Assembly (NCBI GenBank): GCA_963815305.1
Contig: CAWFFW010000001.1
Span: forward strand, 1,860,001-1,924,000
Direction of reading: 5' to 3'
Source: CAXBID01 sp963815305
GTDB taxonomy: Bacteria > Bacteroidota > Bacteroidia > Flavobacteriales > Flavobacteriaceae
Length of the DNA: 64,000 bases
In this document: piece by piece, positions 1-8,396 of the stretch
Layout of the letters: each line of letters opens with the position of its first letter
Position numbering within the stretch: position 1 is the first letter of the stretch
Made by a program: the position numbers and the translations under genes
Notes under the pieces: model-generated
Database searches by the model: none
Seen by the model: only the letters and a program-made list of their open reading frames with translations
What the model was told of the DNA's origin: nothing

Positions 1-1002
1 CACTTTAGCGCGTCTAATGAGTCTACCAACAGGCTCTGGAATAAAAAGGTCACCATACATAGATGCTGGTAGTTTGTGGCCTCTATAAATTTCCTGACCT
101 GCAACTCCTGTAAAATGATTAAGGGTCCCATCTTCACGCAATCGTCCAGTTCCTCCTTGAACATCTGGAGTACCTACAATAGGCCATGGTTCTACAAACC
201 CTTCTGATAATCTTCCTGGAGGATTATAATCTCCATACGCTGCTGGTTGTTGAAAACCATAAGCTGGGTTTTCTCCTCCTGCAGCAGAGTAATACATATT
301 ACCCAAATCATCCTGAGTTAAACCCCATTGACCACTAGGCATACCATCAAGAGAATCTACAACTACTTTGCCTTTAGTAAATTTAAAGCGAATTGGGTTA
401 TAAGTGTTATAAACCCAATTATCTAAATTCCACAAAAGCCCGCTTTGCTGATGTTCTAAATTACCACCTCTACGGTTGGGATTAAAATATACACGTTCTT
501 TTTTATCGGCAACACCATCATTATCTGTGTCTTTATAACTCCATAGGTCATAAGAGTAGGTTTCATTTACAATTAATTCATTTTCTTCAAGCGGCAATAT
601 CATTCTTGGTAATAGTAAACTATCAATAAACACGGTGCTTTTATCCATTTTCCCATCGCCATTAGTATCTTCAAGTAACTTTATTTTACTAATAGAGCGA
701 TCTGTACCACTACCATCTACATCTTGCATATAGGTATTCATCTCAGCAACATACATCCTACCATTACCATCCCATGCAATGGTTGCTGGTTCATCAACCA
801 TGGGTTCACTAGCCACTAATTCAACTCTATAGCCTTCTGGTAAATAAAATGTTTTCATACTTTCTTCTGGCGAAAGAAAATCTGAAGGCGCCTCTCTAAT
901 TATTTCTGGTTTTTCATAAATTTTATCTGCGTACTCTTTTTCCTTGCAGTTAAAAACCAAAATAACTATCAGTAATATACAATGCGTGAGGTTTATTCTC
1001 AT
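1..1002 (-). CDS. DUF7133-type secreted lipoprotein, C-terminus cut by window edge
   Basis: The start codon is at 1002 and the frame stays open to the window edge, giving about 334 residues of a longer protein. A lipoprotein signal peptide ends in VFNC, with Cys19 as the lipid site. The body has the pattern of the glucose/sorbosone-dehydrogenase-like beta-propeller called DUF7133: LPEGYRVELVASEPMVDEP, then AWDGNGRMYVAEMNTY, DTNGDGKMDKSTVF and a second Asp-rich DTDNDGVADKKE loop. In this family the propeller is often followed by HEAT repeats and a cytochrome c (CxxCH) domain; that part lies outside the window and is not seen. It is the last gene of the minus-strand carbohydrate locus. A periplasmic or surface oxidoreductase role is family-based inference. 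Confidence 0.75.
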   Translation of the reverse strand, partial: MRINLTHCILLIVILVFNCKEKEYADKIYEKPEIIREAPSDFLSPEESMKTFYLPEGYRVELVASEPMVDEPATIAWDGNGRMYVAEMNTYMQDVDGSGTDRSISKIKLLEDTNGDGKMDKSTVFIDSLLLPRMILPLEENELIVNETYSYDLWSYKDTDNDGVADKKERVYFNPNRRGGNLEHQQSGLLWNLDNWVYNTYNPIRFKFTKGKVVVDSLDGMPSGQWGLTQDDLGNMYYSAAGGENPAYGFQQPAAYGDYNPPGRLSEGFVEPWPIVGTPDVQGGTGRLREDGTLNHFTGVAGQEIYRGHKLPASMYGDLFIPEPVGRLIRRAKV

Positions 1003-1076
1003 TTCGTTTAATTGTTATTTATAAATATGCTTTATCATTATTCAACAAAATACTGTAGTAATAGTATTCATTCAAT

Positions 1077-1166
1077 TTAAGGTTCTGTATCTTCATTTAC
1101 ACTCAAAATTAAAAGCACTACATTAACCACAAGAAGAATTCCAATAGTAATAATTAGTATTTTCAT
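1077..1166 (-). CDS. Possible 29-residue single-helix membrane protein
   Basis: A short frame reads MKILIITIGILLVVNVVLL followed by a short acidic tail ending in NEDTEP. It is one hydrophobic helix of about 20 residues. It sits between the DUF7133 gene and the beta-helix gene, on the same strand, just below a likely terminator. Small size and low complexity make a chance frame possible; no function is proposed. Confidence 0.35.
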   Translation of the reverse strand: MKILIITIGILLVVNVVLLILSVNEDTEP

Positions 1167-1238
1167 AGGTCTCTTTTTGTGTAATCCTGCTCCCTCCCTC
1201 AATATAAATTTAAATAGAAGAAAACCCGCATAAAACAA

Positions 1239-1266
1239 AGGAGGGGTAAATCAATTTGTCCCTCCT
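1239..1266 (-). terminator. Rho-independent terminator after the beta-helix gene
   Basis: A 7-bp stem (AGGAGGG at 1239-1245 with CCCTCCT at 1260-1266) encloses a 14-base loop. Read on the minus strand it is followed by a T-rich stretch (TTTGTTTT). It lies about 30 bases beyond the stop of the gene at 1298-2278. Confidence 0.5.
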
Positions 1267-1297
1267 CTTTCTCCTAAATAAATTTTAGAATGTATAC

Positions 1298-2278
1298 TTA
1301 TTGCTTAATGATTCTTTTAACACCTAAGTTACCTAACTCATCTTTAATTTTAACAATATAGTAACCAGCGCTTAAATCAGAGATATTAATACGAGATTGT
1401 TCATTAACGTTTTTAACTAATCTTCCTAACGTGCTATATACTTTCACATTAGAAATAGCAGTTTTAGATTTAATATTAATTACATCTGCAGTTGGATTTG
1501 GATATAAACTAAAATCTAAAGTAGCAAAATCTTTTACACCTAATGGTATCTCTTCTGCAGTACTTGTCACAATAGTCATATTTGCATCTGCATCAAAGAC
1601 TACATTAACAGTACCACCTGGAGCAAGAATTTGACTTGCTCCAATGTGTGTAGCAAGAATAGCTGTATGATCACCAACTATATTAATTTTTCCGCCACCC
1701 ATAACAGTTAGTGTGTGGTTTGCTCCTCGAATTGAATTACCTGAACCATGAAATTGTGACAAGTTCATAACACCACCATTATGCACTGTTACATCTGATT
1801 TTGAATTAGTACTATTATTAAAATTCTGTCCATACATTGCAGCAACATTAACTGTACCATAAACATGCATATGGCTATTAGATGCTGAATTAAAACCTAA
1901 CCATAAATGTTCAGCAACGCTAAAAATACCTCCAGCCTCTACCATAAGCGTCGCTTCGGCATCCCAACCTATACCGGTCCAATGCCCAGCTTTACCTTCT
2001 AAATGTCCACCATTTTTAATAATCAACGATCCATAAGCCACACCGCCTACTCCAACTTCCAACCAACCATTTTGTTGGTTATCCGTTACTATACAATCAT
2101 CAGCAGTTGTGTTACCATCAAATATCACTTGATCAAATGCATCAGGAATATATCCCCCACTCCAATTATCTTCGTTTCCGTAAGCACCATTGGCCATAGT
2201 GTTACTCCAAATATTCTGTGCGAATACAATGCTGCAATTTACCATAATTGCAAATAAAAAAAGTACTTGTTTTTTCAT
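1298..2278 (-). CDS. Secreted beta-helix protein with T9SS type A sorting domain
   Basis: A 326-residue protein. A signal peptide ends at VFAQ (about residue 21). Residues 25-240 are Gly/Asn-rich repeats with regularly spaced short hydrophobic strands (SLIIKNGGHL, TLMVEAGGIF, HMHVYGTVNV, SDVTVHNGGVM, TLTVMGGGKI), typical of a right-handed parallel beta-helix of the autotransporter or pectin-lyase-like kind. The last 80 residues, from FSLYPNPTADVINI to GVKRIIKQ, form a type IX secretion C-terminal domain, so the protein should be exported and anchored on or released from the cell surface. No catalytic motif is visible. It has its own promoter and terminator. A glycan-binding or structural role is a guess from its place in the locus. 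Confidence 0.75.
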   Translation of the reverse strand: MKKQVLFLFAIMVNCSIVFAQNIWSNTMANGAYGNEDNWSGGYIPDAFDQVIFDGNTTADDCIVTDNQQNGWLEVGVGGVAYGSLIIKNGGHLEGKAGHWTGIGWDAEATLMVEAGGIFSVAEHLWLGFNSASNSHMHVYGTVNVAAMYGQNFNNSTNSKSDVTVHNGGVMNLSQFHGSGNSIRGANHTLTVMGGGKINIVGDHTAILATHIGASQILAPGGTVNVVFDADANMTIVTSTAEEIPLGVKDFATLDFSLYPNPTADVINIKSKTAISNVKVYSTLGRLVKNVNEQSRINISDLSAGYYIVKIKDELGNLGVKRIIKQ

Positions 2279-2315
2279 AATTTTAAGTTTTAATGATTAT
2301 TAAATTAATATGAAA

Positions 2316-2365
2316 CAAATGTATTTTTCCCTATTAAAAAGAAGATAATTAACAATTAATTAATG
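2316..2365 (-). promoter_or_regulatory. Promoter and AT-rich upstream element of the beta-helix gene
   Basis: On the minus strand TACATTTG (2316-2323) fits the Bacteroidetes -7 box TAnnTTTG. Thirty bases further upstream lies CAATTAATTAATG (2353-2365). The same 13-mer occurs at 42021-42033, also offset by exactly 30 from a TAnnTTTG box. This suggests a shared operator or activator site. Confidence 0.45.
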
Positions 2366-2701
2366 ATTAAAAATCACTTAATTAATAAAAAATTAGTGAT
2401 TTACATAAAATATTGTATGAATTATTATAATTCTCGTATTTGAAGCCTTAAAACACCATGATTATACATTTCTTTAAATAATACGGTTTGGAATCTATTA
2501 ACTGAAAGATCATGATTCCATCTTGATTTTTTCAAAATACGCCTTTGCTTTATTCTGAAACTGAAACAGCAAAAAATTTGCTAAAATTGATTGTTGCCGA
2601 GACAAAGCAAATAGAGGTAATATTTTATATTAATGGGGTTTAGTGCCCTATAATTCCAGAATGATCTGTATTAAGAAAACAAAATTAGAATATATAAAAC
2701 A
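2366..2701. other. Intergenic stretch without a recognisable gene
   Basis: Between the promoter of the beta-helix gene and the terminator of the sugar transporter nothing codes convincingly. A plus-strand open stretch at 2527-2640 reads protein-like (ETETAKNLLKLIVAETKQ) but has no start codon and is only 38 codons long, so it is at most a gene relic. Confidence 0.4.
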
Positions 2702-2734
2702 AAAACCTCCAAGAATTGAACTCTTGAAGGTTTT
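2702..2734 (-). terminator. Strong terminator after the sugar transporter
   Basis: A 13-bp stem with one G-T wobble (arms 2702-2714 and 2722-2734, loop of 7) is followed on the minus strand by TTTTTGTTTT. It lies 44 bases past the transporter stop and probably ends the long second transcript of the locus. Confidence 0.7.
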
Positions 2735-2777
2735 AAAACATTATAATTTGCTACTATTAAAATTCCAGCTATCTTTT

Positions 2778-4100
2778 CTAAAAGGCACTTTTTAAAACTT
2801 CATATTTCTTATATACTCTTAATCCATACCAACCTATATAAACAAAGCAAACTAATGGTAAAATATAGGAAAAGTTGATTTCAGAAACTCCTAATATCTT
2901 AGTATCAGCAACATCATTACCTCCAATATCTATAATAAGAGCTTGTAATTTAGGTAATGTAGCACCTCCAACAATAGCCATGATTAAACCTGCTGAGCCT
3001 ACTTTTGATTGCTCCTCGGTTAAATCACCAAGCGCAATACCATAAATAGTAGGAAACATTAAAGACATAAAAAAAGAAATACCTACTAAACTATATAGGC
3101 CAACAATACCATTTATAAAAATAGCACCTACGGTGAAAAAGCCTCCAAAAATGGCAAAGTACATTAATAATTTACCAGAACTAATAAACCGTAATAAATA
3201 GGTGCCTACAGCTCTACCTATGGTAAACAAAACAAATGCGGCCATTTGATAATACCCCGCTGTAACTGCATCCATACCAATAGCCTCCGCATATTGATAG
3301 ATATAAGTCCAACACATAATTAAACATCCCGTATGGAATATTTGGGCCAAAACACCTAATACATATTTTTTGTTTTTACTCAAAACCACAAAGGTTTCTC
3401 CTATTTTAGGCATACCGCCTTCGTCCTTTGCTTGAGGCATTTTACTAGCAAGGAAAATCACAAAAACAACAATCAATACCAATCCTAAAATTACATAAGG
3501 ATTACGAATAACCATTAAATCTGAGGTACGAACTAATACCTTTGATGCCTCATCCAAAGCGCTATAATTTTCTATATCATCAGATTTTAAGTTTTTTAAT
3601 ACCACTTGTTGTGCTACAATCAATCCTAAAATTAATCCAACAGGATTGAAAGCTTGAGCCAAGTTTAGTCGCTGTGTTGCTGTTTCTTTTGGCCCCATGG
3701 CTAAGGCATATGGATTTGCCGCGGTTTCTAAAAAAGCCAGACCAAACGTTAATATATATAAACCTAAACAAAAGAAAACAAAATTTTCTGTTTGGGCTGC
3801 AGGGTAAAATAACAATGCCCCCATTGCATACAATCCTAAGCCAATTAAAATACCCACTTTATAAGAATATTTTCTCATAAAAATGGCCGCTGGTAATGCC
3901 ATACAAAAATACCCACCATAAAATGCAGTTTGTACCCAAGCCGCTTCTGAATTTGAAAGTTCCAATACTTTTTTAAACGCTTGAACCATAGGATCTGTTA
4001 CCGCATTTGCAAAACCCCATAAAGCAAATAATGAGGTTACAAGTATAAAAGGAATTAAGACTTCCTTTGTTACTACTGGTATTTTTTTTGATTTATTCAT
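2778..4100 (-). CDS. FucP-like sugar:proton symporter (MFS)
   Basis: A 440-residue inner-membrane protein with about twelve hydrophobic helices. It matches the FHS branch of the major facilitator superfamily (L-fucose, glucose/galactose and related carriers): ALWGFANAVTDPMVQAF in helix 1, QTAFYGGYFCMALPAAIFMRKYSYK in helix 2 and loop, and LAQAFNPVGLILG in the middle. FHS carriers move monosaccharides with protons. In this locus it most likely imports the monosaccharide released in the periplasm, plausibly mannose, which ManA (17460-18662) would handle after phosphorylation. No sugar kinase is seen in the window. A strong terminator follows. The sugar specificity is inference. Confidence 0.85.
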   Translation of the reverse strand: MNKSKKIPVVTKEVLIPFILVTSLFALWGFANAVTDPMVQAFKKVLELSNSEAAWVQTAFYGGYFCMALPAAIFMRKYSYKVGILIGLGLYAMGALLFYPAAQTENFVFFCLGLYILTFGLAFLETAANPYALAMGPKETATQRLNLAQAFNPVGLILGLIVAQQVVLKNLKSDDIENYSALDEASKVLVRTSDLMVIRNPYVILGLVLIVVFVIFLASKMPQAKDEGGMPKIGETFVVLSKNKKYVLGVLAQIFHTGCLIMCWTYIYQYAEAIGMDAVTAGYYQMAAFVLFTIGRAVGTYLLRFISSGKLLMYFAIFGGFFTVGAIFINGIVGLYSLVGISFFMSLMFPTIYGIALGDLTEEQSKVGSAGLIMAIVGGATLPKLQALIIDIGGNDVADTKILGVSEINFSYILPLVCFVYIGWYGLRVYKKYEVLKSAF

Positions 4101-4135
4101 GTTTTATTACTAATTGCTTTTTTATATAAAATTTA

Positions 4136-5560
4136 TTATTGTTTCACGATTTTTAGAATCACCGGAGATTCAACATTTAATCTTATAAAATAGATACCTA
4201 ACGGAACATCATTTAAAGAAACCGCTATTTTTCCTCCAGTTAACTTGTAATTACGCTCAGAAACTTTTTGTTGAAGCGCATTATAAACTGTAGCTGATAC
4301 TTCCTGCAAACCTGAACCTGGTATAACCACATTAACCAACCCTCTTGTTGGATTTGGATAGGCTTTAAAATTATCTTTTACATTAATTTCTGTTGATAAA
4401 TTCCCTTCTATGAGGGCAATGTCATAAACTTGATCTGCCACAATACATGTTGAAGCATCTTCTAGTACATAAAACTTCCATACTGATTGGATATCTGAAT
4501 CACTGACAATAAATTTCTCTGGATTCTCATTTAAAGCTAACAACGTGCCATCTGGCTCCTCCCATTGAAAACCACCTGTAAAATTATAGTTTGGTAATAA
4601 CTCTAGTTCATGCCCTTCAGAGACTAAAACTTGATTCCCTATTCTATATTTTCCATTGTTTATACTATATTTCACAACCTCATCTCCTAATACCCCTGTA
4701 TTAGTTATATTAAAGAGCGTATTGGTCGCTTCACAATTAAATCTAGAAAACGAATAATCTCCAAATTTCTCATTAATGTCTAAATTAATCGTATTTATTT
4801 CACTGTTTTTATTGAAGACTAAAGTATTTCCCTCTGGAGTTTGTAAATTGAGATAAAGTGGTGAATTTTCTCTATAAACTTGATCTTGAGGTAACTGGTT
4901 TGAAAACTTCCATTTATGGGCTAAGTATCCTTCAATATAATTTTTTTGACTGTTCGGTATTATGTAATCATAAAACAACACTTCAGATATTGGTCCTTTT
5001 TGATACCAACCAGCATTTGGATTTCCTCCATCAATCTGCCCTAAATAAAAAGCTCTACTGGTTGCCATTTTTATTCGTGAAGCTGCAAATTCTTCTTCTA
5101 TTTTACCGTTTATATATATTTTAATCTTTTCCCCTTCTTTGGTAATCATTAAAACATAATTATCTCCATAATCATAATTCCTACCGTGAACTTCATTCCC
5201 ATTAAACTTGGACCGTGTTCTACCTTTATCACTAATATGAAACCCAAAGCCTGTACTTCCACTTTCATTACCCAACATAGAGTTCCAACCACTTGACCTG
5301 TAGTTTACCTTACACGCAACAATCATGGTCCAATCTTCATTTAATACATCGCCATTATTTGCAGGAAACAATTCCAATCCGTCGGCATCATTCGTTCCAA
5401 ACATAAGGGCTGGTAAACCATTCATACCTGTTTTATTATACGTAGGCCTTAAACTAATATTTGATTGATTTGGCATTAAAAAACCGCTTGAAGATTTATT
5501 ATACCATTTTGGAATAGCACTTCCTTCCGCTGGCTCAGTGCCATCATTCTGAATGTCCAT
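4136..5560 (-). CDS. C-terminal part (LamG plus T9SS domain) of a frameshifted c-type haem protein
   Basis: This frame overlaps the end of the upstream frame (5544-8210) and has no signal peptide. Its true beginning is FWLDAMDIQNDG, seen in this frame just upstream of the first ATG, which is the usual opening of a LamG/concanavalin-type domain. Residues 1-210 are that jelly roll (GLPALMFG, WTMIVACKV, SGFGFHISDKG, YINGKIEEEF, FYLGQIDGG, ISEVLFYDYII). A beta-sandwich region follows, and the last 75 residues from FKAYPNPTRG to ILKIVKQ are a T9SS type A domain. Removing one base near 5571-5580 joins it to the upstream part as one protein of about 1357 residues. The LamG domain probably binds glycan at the cell surface. 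Confidence 0.75.
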   Translation of the reverse strand: MDIQNDGTEPAEGSAIPKWYNKSSSGFLMPNQSNISLRPTYNKTGMNGLPALMFGTNDADGLELFPANNGDVLNEDWTMIVACKVNYRSSGWNSMLGNESGSTGFGFHISDKGRTRSKFNGNEVHGRNYDYGDNYVLMITKEGEKIKIYINGKIEEEFAASRIKMATSRAFYLGQIDGGNPNAGWYQKGPISEVLFYDYIIPNSQKNYIEGYLAHKWKFSNQLPQDQVYRENSPLYLNLQTPEGNTLVFNKNSEINTINLDINEKFGDYSFSRFNCEATNTLFNITNTGVLGDEVVKYSINNGKYRIGNQVLVSEGHELELLPNYNFTGGFQWEEPDGTLLALNENPEKFIVSDSDIQSVWKFYVLEDASTCIVADQVYDIALIEGNLSTEINVKDNFKAYPNPTRGLVNVVIPGSGLQEVSATVYNALQQKVSERNYKLTGGKIAVSLNDVPLGIYFIRLNVESPVILKIVKQ

Positions 5561-8210
5561 AGCGTCTAACCAAAATAGTGGCTCCTGAAGCTTCTGGCTC
5601 TATCTTCATTTCGATAGAATCGTCCAAACACGCTATTGTATTATCCATGTCTTCCCATGCTGATCCATTTTTCCGAACTTTAAGCTTAAACCCATTATCT
5701 GGCACTATTAGCTCACTTTCTATCCAATCGCTAGACACGCAACTTTTACTACTCGTTACTCTAGATCTTACAAGAGCTCCTGGTTTTATTTCGCTGGTAT
5801 CCAATTCATTTGTATCATTACTAACTTTTTCATCATTCACCCACCACTCATAAATTGGATTATCTCCCTCATTCGTTACTTGTGCTATTACCGAACTTGA
5901 ATTTACATCACAATCCTCAGCCGTTTTAAACTCCATATTTAGCTGTAATTCACCTGTTGATCTAAAGGGTGTCCAATCTATATTTGGCCAAGCTTCTTCA
6001 CACCAATCAACCATTTCTTCTAATATCTGGCAATCAACACCTAGACTAGAAAATTCTGGGAACAAGTAATACATTTTATCAGCCCAATAATCTAAGGTTA
6101 CTGCACTTCGCATATCTCTAAGATTCGCCGTTGTTTTACTTATAGCATCCAATTCATTACTACCGCCGTTTGGCAGCCTATTCCAAGTTGCTAAGCTATT
6201 CTCAGGTTTTCTTACTTCAGTTAAAAATTGCCGCAACTGCGCATTTAGCACCCATTTTGTAAGTCCAGGTTCAATTCTGTCTAAAAATGTTGGCCATGCA
6301 GCTGCGGGGAAACCATTTAATTGATGACTGTCTGATCTTCCAATAATATGCCAAGGGCCTTGAATTCTAATTCTAAAGCCATTGCCATTATTTGGCGTAG
6401 TGGCTCCCGACCATGACCTAAATTGATACATGGCATTCATTGAATGGTAATATCTTAAAGGCTCATATATTCCTGATGATCCGCTTGCCTTCATTATAAA
6501 ATCGGGATGGTAATTATAGTCCATCGGAGAATTACTCTCCACCATACCATTACCGCCATTTATAACTAATTGTACTTGATACCAATTGGTGGACTCGTAA
6601 GCCCCAGTTGCCGACGATTGACCATAAAAATTATTACAAATCCCTTCTATTCTACCTCCATCACTAGTATTTATACTTGGAACACAAGCTTGAAAATGTG
6701 GAGGAATCTCAAATACCTGATATTTTTTTCCAAACCATTGGCGTGAGGCTGGTTGATCTTCTGGTTTCGTAAACCAGTGTGCTTTATCTTGCAAATCAAA
6801 CTCATTCATAATTTCAAAATACTGTACCCCCATTAATCTGGCCAAACTTGTAGCTGCTAATTCTCTTGGCACGTCGTCCCCCAGATTCTGAGTAGCAGTA
6901 CCATTTCGTTCTCTCCAATGGCCTCCTATATTGTTATCATCCCTTCCATCCGCTAGGAAAAAGCGGTAATGATACCAAAAATCACTCATTCTATTCATTA
7001 ACTCATTAGGTTTACGATTAACTGGTGGTGTAGCTTGTAAATATTTTCTAATGTATTCATATCCCTTTTTGGGGAAAATTGTTGACCGCCCTCCTTGTGC
7101 AACTGGGTCATTCCAATAATCATTTTTAGTATACGCATCCATAGGATGGATTATAGGCAACCAATGTTTCCAATCTGGGAATTGAATGGCTACAGGCAAT
7201 AACGTTCTATCTACCATTTTATCAGAATCAAACCTGTCATATACTTCTTCTTGATTTACACCATTAGGAAACATGTACGGGAGCATATCTTTATCGGCCT
7301 CAAGTACAGCATCTAATCCAGCTCCAGCTGCCCACTCTTCAATAGGCCTATTAGCCAATTCAGGTCCGGGTTGATAAGGCGGATTCCAAGGACGACCATA
7401 ACGCCCAACATTGTCTTTTTCATCAGATAAGGATCGAATATATGAGGCGACAAGTTTGCCTTCTTCCTCTGTTAAATCATGAAATTTGGAACGCTCAATA
7501 ATCGATTTATTAGAATAACTAAACATCTCTAAATCGCGTCCGTCTTGCGTATGGCAAGAGGTACATTTTGCATTTATGGGTTCTTTACCTTTAAGTTCAT
7601 AACCATACCAAAATCCTTTTTTCTCAGGTTCTAAATAGTTGCTCTCTAAATCAGCATAATACCATAGATCTTTTCCTGCTTGAATACTTGCAGCATCTGT
7701 ATAGGGTCCCGTCCATAATGAAGGATCATCATCTTCAAAAAAACTATCGTCTAAAATATTTTTATGATTAATGTCTTGAAAATTAAATTTAACGATTCTA
7801 TAACCGTTCGAAATGGCATCAGATATATTAAATCGAAACTTAATCACATTCAATCCACTAACTAAACCCGTAATAGGAAGTGAAAATCTAATAGTACTAT
7901 GTCCACCATGTACCATCCCTCCTCGCTCTTTTTCTGGACTTTGAATAGAAACAGAATTATGATTTAAATGTATCCAATCTTGATCATTGACCTGTACTGA
8001 AGCCTTATTTTGATACCCTAAATTATTAGCTTGCACCCATAATAAGTCTGCTTTTGCAAGTTGTACAGCAGTTAAAGTAAATGTTCTTTCTTCAATAGTT
8101 CCTTCAGCTCCTAAAACCTCAACAGGTAATACCATTTTTTCGCCAGTGTTTTGAGCGATTAGGTTTGTTAAGAAACATAAATTAATAAATAGAAATGTAA
8201 TTTTTTTCAT
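5544..8210 (-). CDS. N-terminal part of a large secreted c-type haem protein, paralogue 1
   Basis: An 888-residue frame. A signal peptide ends at LIAQ (residue 20). Residues 25-150 form a beta-sandwich region (LPVEVLGAEG, LWVQANNLGY, RGGMVHGGHSTIRFSLP). Next comes a single c-type haem site CTSCH with Cys216, Cys219 and His220, preceded by GFWYGYEL and followed by TQDGRDLEMFSYSNKSIIER; the Met of ML-PYMFP may be the sixth ligand (inference). Residues 290-720 are strongly shared with the paralogue at 21005-24328, including PWNPPYQPGP, QFPDWKHWLP and HFQAC. The C-terminal 120 residues are Ig-like. The frame breaks at about 5575 and continues in 4136-5560. I know no assigned activity for this family; periplasmic or surface electron transfer tied to glycan breakdown is a hypothesis. 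Confidence 0.75.
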   Translation of the reverse strand: MKKITFLFINLCFLTNLIAQNTGEKMVLPVEVLGAEGTIEERTFTLTAVQLAKADLLWVQANNLGYQNKASVQVNDQDWIHLNHNSVSIQSPEKERGGMVHGGHSTIRFSLPITGLVSGLNVIKFRFNISDAISNGYRIVKFNFQDINHKNILDDSFFEDDDPSLWTGPYTDAASIQAGKDLWYYADLESNYLEPEKKGFWYGYELKGKEPINAKCTSCHTQDGRDLEMFSYSNKSIIERSKFHDLTEEEGKLVASYIRSLSDEKDNVGRYGRPWNPPYQPGPELANRPIEEWAAGAGLDAVLEADKDMLPYMFPNGVNQEEVYDRFDSDKMVDRTLLPVAIQFPDWKHWLPIIHPMDAYTKNDYWNDPVAQGGRSTIFPKKGYEYIRKYLQATPPVNRKPNELMNRMSDFWYHYRFFLADGRDDNNIGGHWRERNGTATQNLGDDVPRELAATSLARLMGVQYFEIMNEFDLQDKAHWFTKPEDQPASRQWFGKKYQVFEIPPHFQACVPSINTSDGGRIEGICNNFYGQSSATGAYESTNWYQVQLVINGGNGMVESNSPMDYNYHPDFIMKASGSSGIYEPLRYYHSMNAMYQFRSWSGATTPNNGNGFRIRIQGPWHIIGRSDSHQLNGFPAAAWPTFLDRIEPGLTKWVLNAQLRQFLTEVRKPENSLATWNRLPNGGSNELDAISKTTANLRDMRSAVTLDYWADKMYYLFPEFSSLGVDCQILEEMVDWCEEAWPNIDWTPFRSTGELQLNMEFKTAEDCDVNSSSVIAQVTNEGDNPIYEWWVNDEKVSNDTNELDTSEIKPGALVRSRVTSSKSCVSSDWIESELIVPDNGFKLKVRKNGSAWEDMDNTIACLDDSIEMKIEPEASGATILVRRYGHSE

Positions 8211-8278
8211 GATAAGCAGTTTAATTGAATTTAATATGTAAATAAAACACTAGAGAGTTAATAAAGTATTAAAAACAA

Positions 8279-8296
8279 CTTAATATGAAATTAATT
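8279..8296 (-). promoter_or_regulatory. 18-base motif shared with a second PUL promoter
   Basis: CTTAATATGAAATTAATT lies 69-86 bases upstream of the haem-protein start at 8210 and occurs identically at 42034-42051, upstream of a GH92 gene. An exact 18-mer in two promoter regions of the same locus suggests a common regulatory site, although the AT-richness lowers the significance. Confidence 0.35.
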
Positions 8297-8324
8297 AAGA
8301 GGTAATGCTGAAAAAAGAATGTTT

Positions 8325-8357
8325 TTTGATAAAATAAAATGATTTGATAAAATAAAA
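8325..8357. repeat. Two direct repeats in an AT-rich leader
   Basis: TTTGATAAAATAAAA occurs at 8325-8339 and again at 8343-8357, an 18-base period, between the lectin gene stop and the start of the haem-protein gene. It may be a regulator site or a simple slippage product. Confidence 0.4.
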
Positions 8358-8396
8358 CACCCTCAAAAACTTATATTTTAAAGTTGATTTATAAGC

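Noticed and set aside
2003..2257. 84-codon plus-strand open frame
   Set aside because: Antisense shadow of the well-supported beta-helix gene, with low-complexity composition.
2527..2640. Protein-like open stretch of 38 codons on the plus strand
   Set aside because: No start codon, no neighbours on the same strand and no family recognised.
5544..5600. Programmed ribosomal frameshift as the reason for the split haem protein
   Set aside because: No classic slippery heptamer with a downstream stem was seen, and similar one-base excesses break five unrelated genes in this window, which favours sequence error.
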